Of a DNA stretch of 64,000 nucleotides, positions 27,250 through 35,157 are shown one piece after another. The stretch's first letter is position 1; each line of letters begins with the position of its first letter. Source of the stretch: Roseomonas sp. (GTDB lineage: Bacteria > Pseudomonadota > Alphaproteobacteria > Acetobacterales > Acetobacteraceae); assembly GCA_020249435.1 (NCBI GenBank), contig JADCFQ010000018.1, positions 30,669 to 94,668 on the forward strand, written 5' to 3'. A program made the position numbers and the translations under genes. The notes under the pieces were generated by a model. The model made no database searches, was not told the origin of the DNA, and saw nothing but the letters and a program-made list of their open reading frames with translations.

Positions 27250-28820
27250 GCACGCGCGCGCGCGTTTTTGCCTCACTTGCTTTTCTGATCCTGCTGCTTG
27301 CTTCCGCCCTGCCTTTGGGCGCCGCCTTGGCGCAGGAAGCCCCGCGCGCCGGCGTGCATGAGGCCATCGCCCCCTTCCCGCGTGAGGAAATGCAGGCGGT
27401 TTTCGCCGCCGGCTTCGCCGCCATTCTGGACCGGCATATGGAACGCGCGCTGCCGAGTGACCTGATCACCTGGGGCCTTGCGGGTTTTACGGCGCATGAT
27501 CCAAGCCTTCGGGTTGAACGGCAGGGGCGCGAATTGCGCCTGATGCGCGCGCGCCGCGCCTTGATCAGCCGCGTGCTGCCGAGCGATTCCACGCGCGGCA
27601 AACCGGAAGCGATTGGCATGACGGCTGCTGAAGCGCTCATGCCGTTTCAGGAGGCCGCCTGGGCGGCCTCACCAGCCATTCGCGATCAAGGCCAGGATAG
27701 GCTGCTGCGCGCGGGCTTCTCCGCCATTTTCGGCCATCTTGACCCCTTCAGCCGCTATGTGACGCCGGAGGAAGCGCAGCTGGCGCGTGAACGCCGGCTT
27801 GGGCAGGGCAGTGTTGGCCTCAGGCTTTCGGCGCAGCGCGGCCAGGTGCTGGTCGCTGCCGTCACGCGCGATAGCCCGGCGGCAGCGGCCGGCATCCGCG
27901 TGGGTGATCGGCTGGTGACCGTGGATGATGAAATGGTTTTCGCCAATGACCTGCCCGGCGCCGAATTGCTGCTGGAAGGCGCTGCCGAGACCGAGGTGAC
28001 GCTGGTGACGCAGCGCGCCGGGCGCCGGCGCAATGTGACGTTGCGGCGCGTGGCGCAGCGCGTGGAAACCGTCACGGCAGCAAGCCGCGATGGGGTGCTG
28101 CATCTGCGCATCTCGGGCTTTACCGCGCTGACCTCGGCCCAGGTGACGGGCTTTGTCGAGGCCGCCTTTGCCGCCGCCAGCCCGCCGCGCGGCATTGTGC
28201 TGGATTTGCGCGGCAATCGCGGCGGGGTCCTGTCCCAGGCCGTGGCGGTGGCGGATATCTTCCTTGATGCTGGGGAGATTGTGGGCACTGCCGGGCGCCA
28301 TCCGGAGGCCAATCGGCGCTACAGCGCCTCCGACACGGACCTGGCGCAGGGCAGGCCCATTGTGGTGATGGTGGATGGGCGCACCGCCTCGGCGGCGGAA
28401 ATCCTGGCGGCGGCCTTGGCGGAGCGCGGGCGCGCGGCAGTGCTTGGCACCGGCACCCAGGGCAAGGGCCTGGTGCAAATCCTGCTGCCCTTGCCCAATG
28501 GCGGGGAATTGCAGCTGAGCTGGTCGCGCATTGTGATGCCCTCTGGCTGGCCCTTGCAGGGGGCGGGGCTATTGCCGGCGCTTTGCACCGCGGGCGGGGA
28601 TGAGGCCGCGGCGACCGCCCTGGCAGCCTTGCGCGCCGGGCAGCAGCCCATGGGCGCGGTGCTGGCGCGGCTGCGCGCGCTCCGCCCGCCGGTTTCGGGT
28701 TTGGAAGCCGCAGCCTTACGTGAGGCCTGCCCCGGGCTTGATGGGATTGAGCGGGATGCGGATTTCGCGCAGGCGCTGGTGACGGATGCCGCGGCCTATC
28801 AGGCGGCGCTGATGCGCTGA
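27246..28820 (+). CDS. S41-family C-terminal processing peptidase (CtpA-like)
   Basis: This is an exported serine protease of about 524 aa. A signal-peptide-like run (RVFASLAFLILLLASALPLG) precedes a PDZ domain (GSVGLRLSAQRGQVLVAAVTRDSP, AAGIRVGDRLVTVDDE). The S41 catalytic domain contains GIVLDLRGNRGGVLSQAV, the Ser region VMVDGRTASAAEILAAAL and GTQGKGLVQ with the catalytic lysine. The start is unclear. In frame there is no ATG, GTG or TTG between 27060 (inside rnr) and the mature region; I use the CTG at 27246 that overlaps the rnr stop. An ATG at 27236 is in another frame and would join only if the CG-dinucleotide run at 27253-27264 differed by one unit. Confidence 0.85.
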   Translation: MSTRARVFASLAFLILLLASALPLGAALAQEAPRAGVHEAIAPFPREEMQAVFAAGFAAILDRHMERALPSDLITWGLAGFTAHDPSLRVERQGRELRLMRARRALISRVLPSDSTRGKPEAIGMTAAEALMPFQEAAWAASPAIRDQGQDRLLRAGFSAIFGHLDPFSRYVTPEEAQLARERRLGQGSVGLRLSAQRGQVLVAAVTRDSPAAAAGIRVGDRLVTVDDEMVFANDLPGAELLLEGAAETEVTLVTQRAGRRRNVTLRRVAQRVETVTAASRDGVLHLRISGFTALTSAQVTGFVEAAFAAASPPRGIVLDLRGNRGGVLSQAVAVADIFLDAGEIVGTAGRHPEANRRYSASDTDLAQGRPIVVMVDGRTASAAEILAAALAERGRAAVLGTGTQGKGLVQILLPLPNGGELQLSWSRIVMPSGWPLQGAGLLPALCTAGGDEAAATALAALRAGQQPMGAVLARLRALRPPVSGLEAAALREACPGLDGIERDADFAQALVTDAAAYQAALMR

Positions 28821-28845
28821 AATCCGGCTTGGCGCGATTTTCCCC

Positions 28846-28873
28846 TTGACGAAAGCACGGCCATGCTTAGGAA
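28846..28873 (+). promoter_or_regulatory. probable promoter of rpmG
   Basis: TTGACG at 28846-28851 and TAGGAA at 28868-28873 are 16 bp apart, about 50 bp before the rpmG start. A 6-bp GC hairpin (CCGGCC/GGCCGG, 28890-28905) lies in the predicted leader. The -35 match is good; the -10 match is weak. Confidence 0.45.
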
Positions 28874-28924
28874 GAGCGCGAGAGAACCTCCGGCCCATCG
28901 GCCGGCGGGCTGGAGTTGTTGACC

Positions 28925-29092
28925 ATGGCCAAATCGAATACCATCCTCATTCGCCTCGTGAGCAGCGCGGAGACGGGTTATTTCTATGTGACCAAGAAGA
29001 ATACCCGGAACATGACCGGTAAGATGGAAAAGAAGAAGTACGATCCGGTGGCCCGGAAGCACGTCGTTTTTCGCGAAGCGAAGATCAAATAG
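28925..29092 (+). CDS. rpmG: 50S ribosomal protein L33
   Basis: This 55-aa ribosomal protein is encoded from ATG 28925 to TAG. It begins [20 protein letters not shown] and contains [14 protein letters not shown] and [20 protein letters not shown], the standard L33 sequence of the zinc-free type (no CxxC pairs). It has its own probable promoter upstream and a clear terminator 28 bp downstream. Confidence 0.97.
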   Translation: MAKSNTILIRLVSSAETGYFYVTKKNTRNMTGKMEKKKYDPVARKHVVFREAKIK

Positions 29093-29120
29093 ACTGCCGG
29101 CGCCAAGTTGGTCGCAGCAA

Positions 29121-29150
29121 GGGCGGGGTTTCCCGCCCTTTTGTTGTTTT
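29121..29150 (+). terminator. rho-independent terminator after rpmG
   Basis: GGGCGGG (29121-29127) pairs with CCCGCCC (29132-29138) across a 4-nt loop and is followed by TTTTGTTGTTTT, a textbook intrinsic terminator. Confidence 0.9.
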
Positions 29151-29438
29151 GGAGCGATATTCGATCTGGTGAAATCTTGAGATCGAGCTTCTTGCGTAAG
29201 GCGCCTGGCTGAGAATCCGCTAGCCGGCTTGCCCCATATCTGATTCACTGCCCGGCATGAGCAAGACCTTCCGAGCCGCGGGTATGGATCAGGCGTGGCT
29301 TCCAAAGCTGCTTGTGGTTCAAGCGAGCAGGCGGGCTGGCAAGGCTGTCCCCCATTACAGCTTGCGAACCCAGCACATTGGGCGAGGGCGCGGACCTCAT
29401 GCACGGGGTATGACCCCCTCGCGACCTGTGACCGTGGC
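29151..29438. other. intergenic region before the hyf-like operon
   Basis: About 290 bp between the rpmG terminator and hyfC. I see no gene, hyfB remnant, strong promoter or riboswitch in it. The open frames crossing it are short, and the one continuous with hyfC lacks a family-like N-terminus before 29439. Confidence 0.5.
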
Positions 29439-30398
29439 ATGAGCATCCTCACCGGCCTCGTCACGCAGCTTTTGCATCTGGCGCTGATCCTGGCGCTGGC
29501 GCCGGTGCTGACAGGATGCGTGCGCTGGTTGAAGGCGCGGCTGATGGGCAGGCACGGGCCGCATCCCTTGCAGCCCTGGCGCGATCTGCTGAAGCTGTTG
29601 AAGAAGCGCCCGGTATTGGCAGAAAACGCCTCCATCATTTCGCGCGCGGCACCTTATGTCGCGGTCGGCGCTGCATTGCTGGCAGCCGCGCTGGTGCCGA
29701 GTTTCGCGCGCGGCATGTTGCTCGCCCCCTTCGCGGATTTGCTGCTGATTGCAGGGCTTTTGGCGCTGGGGCGCTTTGCCATGGCGCTGGCGGGGATGGA
29801 TGTCGGCACATCCTTCGGCGGCTTGGGCGCGACACGCGAAATGGCCTTCGCGGCGCTGGCGGAACCTGCCCTGGTTTTGGCCGCGCTGATCTTCGCCATT
29901 CTGGCCGGCACGACGAATCTGGATGTGATTATCGGCATTTTTCAGGAAGGTGCGCTTGGGCTGCGTGTCTCGCTCGGCTTCGCGGCTGTCGCGTTGCTCG
30001 CGGTGGCGGTGGCGGAGAATGCGCGCATCCCGGTGGATAATCCCGCCACGCATCTGGAACTGACCATGGTGCATGAGGCGATGATCCTGGAAGCATCCGG
30101 CCGGCATCTGGCGTTGTGGGATTTTCAGGCATCGCTCCGCCTCACGCTTTGGCTTGCCTTGCTCGCGGGGGTGTTTTTGCCCTTCGGCATGGCTGCACCT
30201 GGTGCGGGGCCGATCGCCTGGGTCTTGGGGCTAGGCGTCTTCATCGCAAAAATGGCGGCGCTGGCTTTTGCGCTTGCGGTATTTGAATCCGCCATCGCCA
30301 AGATGCGCGTCTTTCGCGTGCCGGAGTTTTTGGGCGCGGCGCTGCTGCTGGGCTTGTTGGGCGCGGTGTTCCTTTTTGTCTCGACGGGGTTGTCATGA
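29439..30398 (+). CDS. hyfC: hydrogenase-4 component C-like membrane subunit (NuoH family)
   Basis: HyfC/HycD is the NuoH-like subunit that links the membrane arm to the soluble redox module. The 319-aa protein has about eight hydrophobic helices. Conserved segments include LLKLLKKRPVLAENAS, FGGLGATREMAFAALAEPAL, RIPVDNPATHLELTMVHEAMILEASG (the family signature with charged residues at the interface) and ESAIAKMRVFRVPEFLG. The ATG at 29439 starts just before the first helix; a longer frame to 29295 is not supported. First gene of a hyfCEFGI unit with 4-nt overlaps. Confidence 0.92.
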   Translation: MSILTGLVTQLLHLALILALAPVLTGCVRWLKARLMGRHGPHPLQPWRDLLKLLKKRPVLAENASIISRAAPYVAVGAALLAAALVPSFARGMLLAPFADLLLIAGLLALGRFAMALAGMDVGTSFGGLGATREMAFAALAEPALVLAALIFAILAGTTNLDVIIGIFQEGALGLRVSLGFAAVALLAVAVAENARIPVDNPATHLELTMVHEAMILEASGRHLALWDFQASLRLTLWLALLAGVFLPFGMAAPGAGPIAWVLGLGVFIAKMAALAFALAVFESAIAKMRVFRVPEFLGAALLLGLLGAVFLFVSTGLS

Positions 30399-31063
30399 GT
30401 TTCGGGCAGCTCCCTTACGATCTGGCGCATCTTTTGGGTGGGGCGGTGCTGCTGCTGTCATTCGTGTTGCTCTATCAACGGCGCATCTCGGCGGTGATCA
30501 ATGCCTTCGCCACACAAGGCGCGTTGCTGGCGCTGGCTGCTGCGTGGCAAGGTTATGTGCAGGGAGCCACGGGGCTTTACGTCACGGCGGCGATTGCCTT
30601 TGGCGCCAAGGCAGTGCTGATCCCCTTCGCGCTGCATCGGCTGGTGCGACGCTTCAATCTGCAGCGCGGCGTTGATCCCGCGCTTGGCATTGGCGTGTCG
30701 CTGATTGCAGGAGTGGCTTTGGCGGGTTTCGCCATGCTGGTAGTGCTGCCGGCCACCGCTGGGCAGCGTGCCTTGGCGCGGGAAGATTTGGCGCTGGCGC
30801 TTTCCGTCGTGCTGCTGGGCGGGCTGATGATGATCACGCGGCGCAACCTGATCAGCCAGGTGATCGGGCTGCTCAGCCTGGAAAACGGGTTGATTCTGGC
30901 CGCGGTGGGCGTTGCCGGCATGCCGCTGGTGATGGAACTCTCCACCGCGGCTTTGGTGCTGATGCTGGCTGTGATCGCAGGCGTCTTCGCGCTGCAAATG
31001 GGCGAGAGCTTCCAAAGCCTGGATACGGAAAGCCTTGAACCGCACAGGGGGGAAGGCGAATGA
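30395..31063 (+). CDS. hyfE: hydrogenase-4 component E-like membrane subunit (NuoK-related)
   Basis: This 222-aa protein has about seven transmembrane helices. HyfE-type subunits combine NuoK-like proton-channel helices; ITRRNLISQVIGLLSLENGLIL is the recognisable signature with the membrane glutamate. The ATG overlaps the hyfC stop (ATGA at 30395-30398), and the stop overlaps the hyfF start in the same way, implying stoichiometric coupled translation. Confidence 0.92.
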   Translation: MSFGQLPYDLAHLLGGAVLLLSFVLLYQRRISAVINAFATQGALLALAAAWQGYVQGATGLYVTAAIAFGAKAVLIPFALHRLVRRFNLQRGVDPALGIGVSLIAGVALAGFAMLVVLPATAGQRALAREDLALALSVVLLGGLMMITRRNLISQVIGLLSLENGLILAAVGVAGMPLVMELSTAALVLMLAVIAGVFALQMGESFQSLDTESLEPHRGEGE

Positions 31064-32490
31064 TGCCGCTGCCCTGGATCATGGTGTTTTTCCCTTGGGT
31101 GGGCGCGCTGGTTCTGCTGGCCTTGCCGAGGCTCCGTATCGCGGCGGCGGTCAATATCGGCTGCGCGGTTGTTTCCTTTGCATTGGCGCTGGCGCTGTTC
31201 ACCCTGCCGCATGGCGAACAGGGTTGGACACGGATTGACGCGCTGAACCTGCCCTTTGTCTTGCTGGCGTCGTTTGTCGCTTTGACCACCTCGATTTTCT
31301 CGGCGGCCACGCTGGCGGCAGAGGGGTTCGACCATTGGCGCATCCGCGCTTATCACGGCGCCTTTCAGGTGTTTCTCGGCGCGCAATACCTTGCCCTGCT
31401 GTCGGATAATCTTGGCGTGCTGTGGGTAGCGATTGAAATCGCAACACTCGCGAGTGTGCTGATGGTGGCGGTGCATCGCACGCCGGCGGCGATGGAAGCG
31501 GCGTGGAAATTCTTCATGCTGTGCGGCTTTGGCATTGCGCTGGCGTTGTTCGGCACCATCCTGCTCTATTCCGCCGCGCAAGCCTTGCTGGATGCGGAAA
31601 GCGGGCTATCCTGGGTGGCGCTGAAGCGCGTGGCAGCGCGGTGTGATGCGGATACGCTGAACCTCGCTTTCGTTTTTTTGTTGGTGGGCTATGGCACCAA
31701 GGCGGGGCTGGTGCCGTTGCATTCATGGCTGCCCGATGCGCATGCGGAAGGCCCGATTGCGATTTCCGCTGTGCTATCGGGGCTTTTGTTGAATGCTGCC
31801 ATGCTGGCGGTACTCCGCGCCAAGGCGATTGTCGGCGCGCATCCGGATACGCTGGCGGTTGGGCCTTTACTGATGGCGCTGGGGCTGGCTTCTGTGCTGC
31901 TGGCATCGCTCGCGCTGTGGCGGCGGCGTGATGCAAGGCGATTTTTCGGCTGGAGTTCGATTGAACATATGGGCATCGCCGCCTTTGCCTTCGGGATTGG
32001 CGGCCCGGCGGCGACGCTCGCCGGCTTGCTGCATATGATCGGGCATTCCTTGGTGAAAAGCGCGATCTTTTTCGGCATTGGCCGCGCGGCGCAGCAAAAG
32101 GGCAGCCAGAAACTCGCGGATATTTCGGGGCTAGTGGCGAGTGATCCCTGGCTCGGCTGGGGGCTTGCCTTGGCGATTGGCGCCATCGCCGGGCTGCCGC
32201 CTTTTTTACTGTTCGCGTCTGAATACGCCGTGTTGAATGCCGCCATGGCCGCGCAGCCCTGGCTTGCTGTGGTGCTGGCGCTTGGCCTGGTGGTGGCGAT
32301 GACGGCGTTGATCCACACGCTGCAAGCGCTTTGTTTTGGTACGGCAACGCCTGATGTGGCGCCCGCTGGTCACGGCCTTGCCGTGCTGGTGCCGCTTTGG
32401 CTGCATCTGGCGGTGGCGCTGCTGCTGGGGCTCGCCATGCCGGCGCTTTTCAGCAGTTTCCTCAAGGCAGCGGCGGGGATGATCGGATGA
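31060..32490 (+). CDS. hyfF: hydrogenase-4 component F-like antiporter subunit (NuoL/MrpD family)
   Basis: The 476-aa proton-translocating subunit has about 13 hydrophobic helices. Family motifs: LLSDNLGVLWVAIEIATLASVL with the helix-5 glutamate, LNLAFVFLLVGYGTKAGLVPLHSWLPDAHAEGP with the conserved lysine and TM7 elements, FGWSSIEHMGIAAFAFG, and LLHMIGHSLVKSAIFFGIG with the lysine/histidine relay. It is the only antiporter-like subunit in the cluster; hyfB and hyfD are missing, as is common in minimal Ech/FHL-like or Ehr complexes. Confidence 0.93.
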   Translation: MMPLPWIMVFFPWVGALVLLALPRLRIAAAVNIGCAVVSFALALALFTLPHGEQGWTRIDALNLPFVLLASFVALTTSIFSAATLAAEGFDHWRIRAYHGAFQVFLGAQYLALLSDNLGVLWVAIEIATLASVLMVAVHRTPAAMEAAWKFFMLCGFGIALALFGTILLYSAAQALLDAESGLSWVALKRVAARCDADTLNLAFVFLLVGYGTKAGLVPLHSWLPDAHAEGPIAISAVLSGLLLNAAMLAVLRAKAIVGAHPDTLAVGPLLMALGLASVLLASLALWRRRDARRFFGWSSIEHMGIAAFAFGIGGPAATLAGLLHMIGHSLVKSAIFFGIGRAAQQKGSQKLADISGLVASDPWLGWGLALAIGAIAGLPPFLLFASEYAVLNAAMAAQPWLAVVLALGLVVAMTALIHTLQALCFGTATPDVAPAGHGLAVLVPLWLHLAVALLLGLAMPALFSSFLKAAAGMIG

Positions 32491-34001
32491 TGGGGCCGGC
32501 TTCCAGCCTGATCCGCAGCGGCAATCCGCAAGATGCTAGGCCTTATGAGCGGTTTTTGCTTTCCCCCACTGCCTGGGGGCAATTGCCGGCGGCCTTGCAG
32601 CAGGAACCCGATTTGGCGCTGCTCGGGCTTTGGGCGGATGCAACGCAGGTGCATGCCTGCTTCCTGCATGAACCAGGCAATGAAGCCGTGCTGGCTTCAA
32701 CCCCAGCCGCCGGCTGGAATTACGCAGCACTTTCGCCAGCGCGTCCCGGTGCGGTGCGCTTTGAACGCATGATCCTGGAATTATGGGGCCATCACGCGGA
32801 AGGCGCTGTGGATCTGCGCCCCTGGTTGGATCATGGCCGCTGGAATTTGCGCCGGCCGCTTGCCGCCAAGCCAATTCCTTTTGCAGGAGAAGCGCCGCAG
32901 CCGGAATTTCTGCCAACGGAGGGTGATGGCATTCACCAAATTCCGGTCGGCCCGATTCATGCCGGCGTGATCGAACCCGGACATTTCCGCTTTTCTGTCC
33001 AGGGAGAAGCCGTTGTGCGCCTGGAACAGCGCCTTGGCTATAAGCATAAGGGTACGCTTTCGCTGATGTTGGGCACCTCCCCCCGGGCGGCGGTGCGTTA
33101 TGCGGCGCGGCTTTCGGGCGATACCACGGTGGCGCATTCCTGGGCCTTCTCTGCGGCGGTGGAGGCAGCGCTTGGTGTCACGCCGCCGCCACGCGCGCTG
33201 CATTTGCGCGCACTGATGCTGGAATTGGAACGTATCCATAATCATCTCAATGATTGGGGTTTTGTCTGCAATGACGCGGCCTTTGCCTACCCCCATGCGC
33301 GTTGCGGCTTGCTGCGCGAAGGTGTGCTGCGTGCCATTGCCGCCGCTTTCGGTCATCGGCTGATGATGGACCGCGTATTGCCAGGCGGTGTCGCGCCCGA
33401 TATCGCGCCGCGCGGGGCCGAGGCCATTCTGGCCGCGCTGGCAGCGGTGGAAGGCGAAATTCCCGCGCTGATGCAGATTTATGAGGCGCATGCCAGCTTG
33501 CAGGATCGTGTGGTGACAACGGGATATTTGCGCCCCGATCTGGCGCGCGCCTTTGCCGCTGGCGGGCATGTGGGCCGCGCATCTGGCCGCGCCTTCGATG
33601 CGCGCCGCCTGCCGCAGCATTTGCCTTATGCAGATTTGCATTTCGATGTGCCGATGCTGGAAGCTGGTGATGTGGATGCGCGGGTGCGGATTCGCGTGTT
33701 GGAACTCAGCCAATCCATCGCCCTGGTCCGAGAAATCCTGGCCAGCCTGCCGGCAGGCGAATTGATGGCGCCATTGCCCGTGCGCGCCGGCGAAGGCATG
33801 GCGATGATCGAAGGCTTCCGCGGCGAATGCCTGCATTGGATTGCGCTTGATGATGGCGGGCTGATCTGCGCGCTTTTCCCGCGCGATCCTTCCTGGCTGC
33901 AATGGCCGCTTTTGGAAGCAGCGATCGAAGACAATATCGTTGCGGATTTCCCGCTCTGTAATAAGTCCTTCAATTGTTCCTATAGCGGGGTAGATTTGTG
34001 A
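32487..34001 (+). CDS. hyfG: hydrogenase-4 large-subunit-like protein lacking Ni-Fe ligands (HyfG/NuoCD-like)
   Basis: The 504-aa protein combines an N-terminal NuoC-like part and a NuoD/large-hydrogenase-like part: GPIHAGVIEPGHFRFSVQGE at 155-174 and RLGYKHKGTLSLM, then LELERIHNHLNDWGF. In true group 4 hydrogenases the next segment carries the CGxC nickel ligands; here it reads AARLSGDTTVAHSWA. At the C-terminus, where DPCxxC is expected, it reads PLCNKSFNCSYSGVDL (Cys491 and Cys497). I therefore read it as an energy-converting-hydrogenase-related (Ehr-type) subunit without a Ni-Fe site. Its start overlaps the hyfF stop. Confidence 0.9.
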   Translation: MMGPASSLIRSGNPQDARPYERFLLSPTAWGQLPAALQQEPDLALLGLWADATQVHACFLHEPGNEAVLASTPAAGWNYAALSPARPGAVRFERMILELWGHHAEGAVDLRPWLDHGRWNLRRPLAAKPIPFAGEAPQPEFLPTEGDGIHQIPVGPIHAGVIEPGHFRFSVQGEAVVRLEQRLGYKHKGTLSLMLGTSPRAAVRYAARLSGDTTVAHSWAFSAAVEAALGVTPPPRALHLRALMLELERIHNHLNDWGFVCNDAAFAYPHARCGLLREGVLRAIAAAFGHRLMMDRVLPGGVAPDIAPRGAEAILAALAAVEGEIPALMQIYEAHASLQDRVVTTGYLRPDLARAFAAGGHVGRASGRAFDARRLPQHLPYADLHFDVPMLEAGDVDARVRIRVLELSQSIALVREILASLPAGELMAPLPVRAGEGMAMIEGFRGECLHWIALDDGGLICALFPRDPSWLQWPLLEAAIEDNIVADFPLCNKSFNCSYSGVDL

Positions 34002-34528
34002 TGCTGTGGCCAAAGCTCGCCCGCGCGCTATTCGCGAAACCGCTCACGGACAATGCGCCGCTGGTGCCGCGTGAGACGATTCAGGCGCTCGGCGAAAGAT
34101 TGGCCGTGACCAGCCGCGCGCGGCTTGGCCGCAGCCTCGCGATCCGGGAAGTGGATAGCGGTTCCTGCAATGGCTGCGAATTGGAAGTGAATGCGCTGCA
34201 GAATGTCGCCTATGATCTGGAACGCTTCGGTCTGCGTTTTGTTGCTTCTCCCAAACATGCCGATGTACTGCTGGTGACCGGGCCTGCCTGCCTCAATATG
34301 CGTGAAGCCTTGGAACGTGCGCTGGCGAGCACGCCAGAACCGCGCTGGGTGGTGGCAGTGGGTGATTGCGCCGTGGATGGCGGCGTCTTCAAGGGTTCCT
34401 ATGCGGTGGAAAACGGCATCGCCGCGGTGCTACCGGTGGATTTGCTCATTCCTGGCTGCCCGCCTTCGCCCGCACAATTGCTGGAGGGGCTGCTTTCCCT
34501 GCTGGAAGCGGAATCGGCAAAAAAATAG
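33998..34528 (+). CDS. hyfI: hydrogenase-4 component I-like Fe-S subunit (NuoB family)
   Basis: The 176-aa NuoB/HycG-like protein keeps all four ligands of the proximal [4Fe-4S] cluster: Cys57 and Cys60 (GSCNGCELEV), Cys124 (VGDCAVDGG) and Cys154 (PGCPPSPAQ). It would pass electrons to or from the HyfG site. The GTG at 33998 overlaps the hyfG stop; ATG 34001 is one codon later. Last gene of the operon. No hypABCDEF maturation genes are nearby, which fits a complex with no Ni-Fe centre. Confidence 0.93.
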   Translation: MMLWPKLARALFAKPLTDNAPLVPRETIQALGERLAVTSRARLGRSLAIREVDSGSCNGCELEVNALQNVAYDLERFGLRFVASPKHADVLLVTGPACLNMREALERALASTPEPRWVVAVGDCAVDGGVFKGSYAVENGIAAVLPVDLLIPGCPPSPAQLLEGLLSLLEAESAKK

Positions 34529-34691
34529 GGCCGGCCGGATCAAACCAGCCAGCCCAAGGACCCATCCGAAGACGGACCAGTTGCGGCGCGGCATGCCGGG
34601 AATGAGCCGCGCGACGATTGCAGTATTGCAGCCCCCACCTCTCAGCACGGTGAGCGCCAGCTTAATTTTTATCAAGAATGGCTGAGCCGAT

Positions 34692-35117
34692 TCAGATCAG
34701 GCAAAGCTCGGCCAAATCGCGCCGCAGCTTGGGCGGCAGCGCATCCAAGCCGCGTGTCGGCGGGCGCGCCTGGTTCACATCCGCCGGCGCCTCTTCCGGC
34801 TTCAGATAGCGCCAGCCTTGGAAGGGCTTCACTGGGCGCGCTTCGACCATCACTAAATTCGGGTCCAGCACCAGTGCCGCGCAGGGGGTCTGGTCGTCCC
34901 ATTCCTCTTCACGGATTTCCAGAATGCGCTGACGCACGCGGACAAAGCCACCGATCACCCAATAAATGGACCCGCCACTGCACAGTTCTTCGACGCGCTT
35001 CGGGAACATGCGCGTCCAGGCACGCAAGGGCGGGTCCTGCTTGACGCGCAGCGCCTGCAAGGCCGCCAGCGCCGCGACATCCTTGGGACCGACCGAGAGT
35101 TTGATGAGGTTCAACAC
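34692..35117 (-). CDS. DUF1489 family protein
   Basis: This 141-aa protein matches the alphaproteobacterial DUF1489 family: LNLIKLSVG at the start, then FPKRVEELCSGGSIYWVIGGFVRVRQRILEI and CAALVLDPNLVMVEARPVKPFQGWRYLKP. The function is not known; the GSIYWVI..RQ motif is the family hallmark. The start is taken as GTG 35117 with GGAAG upstream; a TTG one codon later is possible. It lies 40 bp downstream of purD on the same strand and converges with the hyf operon across 163 bp that show no clear terminator. Confidence 0.85.
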   Translation of the reverse strand: MLNLIKLSVGPKDVAALAALQALRVKQDPPLRAWTRMFPKRVEELCSGGSIYWVIGGFVRVRQRILEIREEEWDDQTPCAALVLDPNLVMVEARPVKPFQGWRYLKPEEAPADVNQARPPTRGLDALPPKLRRDLAELCLI

Positions 35118-35157
35118 GGGGCTTCCATGGCCGGAACCGCCCCGAGTCGGCAAGGGG

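Noticed and set aside
34430..34675. 81-codon minus-strand frame with a hydrophobic stretch between hyfI and the DUF1489 gene
   Set aside because: About 100 bp overlap the hyfI coding region in antisense, and the sequence has no family I recognise; a chance open frame is more likely.
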